A DNA stretch of 64,000 bases, taken from a virus. The notes beneath the pieces were generated by a model, which was given only the letters and a program-made list of their open reading frames with translations, did no database searches and was not told where the DNA came from. Both the position numbers and the translations under genes were made by a program. Of this stretch, positions 62,313 through 64,000 are shown in pieces; position 1 is the stretch's first letter, and every line of letters begins with the position of its first letter. Where the stretch lies: positions 1-64,000 of IMG/VR virus record IMGVR_UViG_3300043411_000942. The stretch is one strand, 5' to 3'.

Positions 62313-62426
62313 ATGAACTACGATGACTGGAAAGCGACGGACCCCCGAGACACTGACCGCGACTATGACCTCGAAGGAGAGGAAGACCACTTCGAGATCG
62401 AAAAAGACTACTCTGGTGAAGACTGA
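62313..62426 (+). CDS. Acidic miniprotein, paralogue of 56409, 37 aa
   Basis: MNYDDWKATDPRDTDRDYDL ... FEIEKDYSGED. Same length and both ends as the 56409 protein, and the same promoter/start layout (GGTCTCTACATG versus GGACTCTACATG). Confidence 0.75.
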   Translation: MNYDDWKATDPRDTDRDYDLEGEEDHFEIEKDYSGED

Positions 62427-62573
62427 TTCCGTGTGACCGTGTACTCCTGGGATACCCAACAGGTGACGGCTCTGCCTTAGGGAGCGTTAACAACGTCTAT
62501 TCAACCAACCCGGCACGGGTGTAGAGTATTGGGTAAGTGCTGACACCTCGGAAAGACGGGGAAATTTCTTAAC

Positions 62574-62640
62574 TCCTACTGGCGAGACACGTTAAGTGTC
62601 GGGACACATGTGAACTAGAGTCACAGAACCAACGTAGGAG
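62574..62640 (+). ncRNA. Structured RNA closed by CTCCTAC/GTAGGAG
   Basis: A 7-bp outer stem encloses GACAC-GTTAA-GTGTC and the self-complementary CACATGTG. It could be a small RNA or a binding site; no homologue is recognised. Confidence 0.5.
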
Positions 62641-62756
62641 CTGTAGTCAACCTAGCAAGTCAAAACGTAGACTCCGGAAGGTAGCCAACCCTCTTCGGAC
62701 GAGTCAGACCCAAGTAGGATGGCGAAGGGTAAAGCCGAGAGGCGAGCAAAACCCAT

Positions 62757-62785
62757 GCCCCGAATTTGCTGCGGGGCGCTTTTCT
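62757..62785 (+). terminator. Intrinsic terminator
   Basis: GCCCCG-N9-CGGGGC followed by GCTTTTCTT. It ends a transcript from the upstream part of the RNA region. Confidence 0.72.
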
Positions 62786-62868
62786 TACTTTGAGAGTTGA
62801 AATGCACATCCGTGACTGGGTTGCCGTAACCTGAGGGTCTCATCCTTCCTCTAGCCTCGGCAATTCGG

Positions 62869-62970
62869 AGCACACCCACAGGCCTGATGAACCTGGACGG
62901 TTCGGTTCAAACCCGTGTGTAATGGGACACTAGCTCCCACGTCATGTGCTAGGGTTACGGGTGTGCTTTT
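62869..62970 (+). ncRNA. Cloverleaf-like RNA ending in a T-run
   Basis: AGCACACCC/GGGTGTGCT (9 bp) closes three hairpins: CAGG-N9-CCTG, ACGGTT/AACCCGT and CTAGC/GCTAG; TTTT follows. The layout mimics a tRNA cloverleaf but arm sizes and the T-loop do not fit a tRNA. Confidence 0.55.
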
Positions 62971-63009
62971 CAACTTTCCAAGTAACTACAAGCACTTTTC
63001 TTCTTCATA

Positions 63010-63108
63010 GGTCTGGAAGCCAAGCGGTCTAGTTTGAGGAGACTGATCCTCTCTGTGAACTAGGACGTGGGGTCAACGCACGGGAAAACCTAGCCCTGCT
63101 TCCAGACC
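63010..63108 (+). ncRNA. Multi-hairpin RNA with 11-bp closing stem
   Basis: GGTCTGGAAGC/GCTTCCAGACC closes CTAGTT(GAGGA-GACTGA-TCCTC)AACTAG and CGTG-N9-CACG. A GCCAAGCGGT D-arm-like word as in tRNA-Gln follows the acceptor-like strand, with CTG in the central loop, but the T-arm is displaced. Possibly a derived or decayed tRNA. Confidence 0.55.
63078..63107 (+). repeat. 30-bp direct repeat, copy 1
   Basis: GCACGGGAAAACCTAGCCCT continues CGCTTCCAGAC-like sequence here and recurs at 63322-63351 with one mismatch. Copy 1 forms the 3' half of the 63010 RNA. Confidence 0.85.
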
Positions 63109-63145
63109 TATGGGGTAGGGGACTTCTTAACTACCGAGGATAAAA

Positions 63146-63337
63146 ATGAGAGATATAGTTGATTGGACCGAAATGACACCAGAAGAGGAGGCGGAGTTGG
63201 CGGACAGAAGAATGAGGACGTGCCAGGCATGCATGGGCTTTGGTGGCCACGGAATCTCCGGCACAGCTCAGTGGTCCGAATGCTCCGCATGTGGCGGTAC
63301 TGGGGCACGACGCTCATCTAAGCACGGGAAAACCTAG
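63146..63337 (+). CDS. Small zinc-ribbon (DnaJ-type CxxCxGxG) protein, 63 aa
   Basis: CQACMGFGGHG and CSACGGTGARR are two CxxCxGxG-like repeats as in the DnaJ zinc centre, here as a stand-alone miniprotein. ATG 63146 follows GAGGATAAAA. Its last codons and stop lie in the second copy of the 30-bp repeat. Confidence 0.74.
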   Translation: MRDIVDWTEMTPEEEAELADRRMRTCQACMGFGGHGISGTAQWSECSACGGTGARRSSKHGKT

Positions 63338-63351
63338 CCCTGCTTTCAGAC
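63322..63351 (+). repeat. 30-bp direct repeat, copy 2
   Basis: The same 30 bases as 63078-63107 except C to T at one position. It spans the end of the 63146 gene and about 14 bases beyond. Confidence 0.85.
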
Positions 63352-63372
63352 TTGGTTCTTTTGTCTATTGTA

Positions 63373-63400
63373 GTTAAAGACACCTCCAAGCCGTACGTAG
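63373..63400 (+). promoter_or_regulatory. Phage promoter motif for 63409
   Basis: GTTAAA (63373-63378), 15 nt, TACGTAG (63394-63400), 8 nt to ATG 63409. Confidence 0.8.
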
Positions 63401-63408
63401 GTCTCTAT

Positions 63409-63651
63409 ATGAACGACTCAAGCTACCTCGCTCTCTGGCAAGCTGGAAACAACGAGGGGGACGGCTACATCCCCGACTTCGGAGGCGATGACGTGCATGC
63501 AGCTGCCGCAGCCTATGAGGGTGAGGGGGCCACCGTGATCCACTGGTCTACCACGGACGATGACGTGACGGTTCTGGACTACTACGGTGTAATGATCGCC
63601 ATTGGGGACGCTCACGGTCCTTGGGCTGTCACGATCGACCGGGGTATCTAA
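63409..63651 (+). CDS. Acidic hypothetical protein, 80 aa
   Basis: ATG 63409 (MNDSSYLALWQAGNNEGD) set by the promoter. Acidic alpha/beta protein. Function unknown. Confidence 0.73.
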   Translation: MNDSSYLALWQAGNNEGDGYIPDFGGDDVHAAAAAYEGEGATVIHWSTTDDDVTVLDYYGVMIAIGDAHGPWAVTIDRGI

Positions 63652-63653
63652 CC

Positions 63654-63701
63654 ATGCGCTACATTGGAAAACGACGAAAGCTTCGTCAGTGGGTGGTTTG
63701 A
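63654..63701 (+). CDS. Candidate micro-ORF, 15 aa
   Basis: ATG 63654 three bases after the previous stop gives MRYIGKRRKLRQWVV, very basic; its TGA touches the next promoter. Too short to be sure. Confidence 0.35.
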   Translation: MRYIGKRRKLRQWVV

Positions 63702-63730
63702 GTTAAACTTCCTAGACAACTCTTCGTAGG
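63702..63730 (+). promoter_or_regulatory. Phage promoter motif for 63738
   Basis: GTTAAA (63702-63707), 15 nt, TTCGTAGG (to 63730), 7 nt to ATG 63738. Confidence 0.78.
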
Positions 63731-63737
63731 TACAGAC

Positions 63738-64000
63738 ATGAACACCTCCTCTAAGATTACGGTTGGCTCCTCGGTGAAGATCCTGAAGGGCTGTAAGGCT
63801 AGGAACGTTTCCGTGGGGTCTGCTACGATCAAGGACGTGACCGAGCTGGGGAAGGATTACGGTTACTCCGTACGGGTCCTCCTCGCCTACAATGGACGGC
63901 TTATCGCTTTCTACGCGAGGCACCCTAACCGGCTGGCTGACCCTCAGGTTAGCCTCAACGATGGGAACCCCCTCCACAACATCAAGATTTGCCTTTCTTA
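63738..64000 (+). CDS. Hypothetical protein, cut by the window end
   Basis: ATG 63738 opens MNTSSKITVGSSVKILKGCK and stays open for 87 codons to the last base. Beta-rich, small-barrel start (VGSSVKILKG). Partial. Confidence 0.72.
   Translation, partial: MNTSSKITVGSSVKILKGCKARNVSVGSATIKDVTELGKDYGYSVRVLLAYNGRLIAFYARHPNRLADPQVSLNDGNPLHNIKICLS

Larger units (their letters stand above)
62427..63145 (+). ncRNA. Gene-free region rich in RNA structure
   Basis: 719 bases with no supported protein gene. At least three closed multi-hairpin units are visible: 62574-62640, 62869-62970 and 63010-63108, plus a terminator at 62757-62785. It resembles a phage tRNA/small-RNA cluster, but none of the units is a normal tRNA. 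Confidence 0.6.

Noticed and set aside
62652-62879. 75-codon minus-strand frame
   Set aside because: Crosses a terminator and structured RNA region; composition and lack of start signal argue against it.
62880-62925. Possible hammerhead ribozyme (CTGATGA core)
   Set aside because: CTGATGA is followed by a stem but then CAAAC instead of GAAA, and stems I and III do not pair, so the catalytic core is absent.
63010-63108. tRNA-Gln
   Set aside because: D-arm word and CTG loop fit, but position 33 is not T, the T-arm is misplaced and no CCA end follows; kept only as a structured RNA.

Overview
The window looks like part of a large double-stranded DNA phage (jumbo-phage class) or phage-like replicon, not a bacterial chromosome. 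About 130 mostly small genes are packed end to end in alternating strand blocks, with ATGA, GTGA and TAATG start/stop overlaps. There are no ribosomal, central-metabolism or insertion-sequence genes. Recognisable families are typical of phage accessory regions: SNF2 helicase with a VRR-NUC-like nuclease, R2K-type ATP-grasp, DUF3846, DUF262, LexA/S24-like fold, J-domain proteins and many CxxC zinc-ribbon miniproteins. The secreted TSP1-repeat lipoprotein and the AsmA-like/GT51 membrane protein resemble genes of Myxococcota or Bdellovibrionota-type bacteria, so a host of that kind is possible; this is inference. No structural, terminase or polymerase gene lies in the window.

Layout: 1-219 plus-strand remnants; 230-3000 minus operon (GT51 transglycosylase, dsRNA-binding/zinc fusion); 3160-9540 plus block (DUF262, aspartate carbamoyltransferase, J-domain protein, secreted esterase); 9600-15624 minus block (deoxyribosyltransferase-like protein, polynucleotide-kinase-like P-loop protein, Lys/Ala-rich protein); 15718-18095 plus block; 18085-30516 minus block (nucleoside hydrolase, ATP-grasp, SNF2 helicase, VRR-NUC-like nuclease, degenerate GyrB-like protein, Nudix-like protein, AAA ATPase, second deoxyribosyltransferase-like protein); 30608-39090 plus block (DUF3846, lipoprotein, HExxH protein, ADP-ribosyltransferase-like protein); 39122-39797 minus; 39849-41352 plus; 41466-47632 minus; 47704-64000 plus block of miniproteins containing two RNA clusters (54338-54681 and 62427-63145).

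The strongest window-wide signal is a recurring upstream motif, GTTAAR, 14-15 nt, then NNCGTA(G/A)G, found about 30 times on both strands. It usually ends 8-10 nt before an ATG. It is best read as a phage-specific promoter, with either leaderless transcripts or a Shine-Dalgarno fused into the downstream box. In about ten cases the TAA of the -35-like box is also the stop codon of the preceding gene. The second strong signal is a pair of covarying three-way-junction RNAs flanking a tRNA-like cloverleaf at 54376-54681.

Several genes could reshape the host: peptidoglycan polymerisation (GT51), pyrimidine synthesis (ATCase), nucleoside cleavage, ADP-ribosylation, dsRNA binding and a GyrB mimic. 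The many zinc-ribbon and acidic miniproteins probably bind host proteins or nucleic acids. Functions are inferred from sequence by eye; no database search was run.
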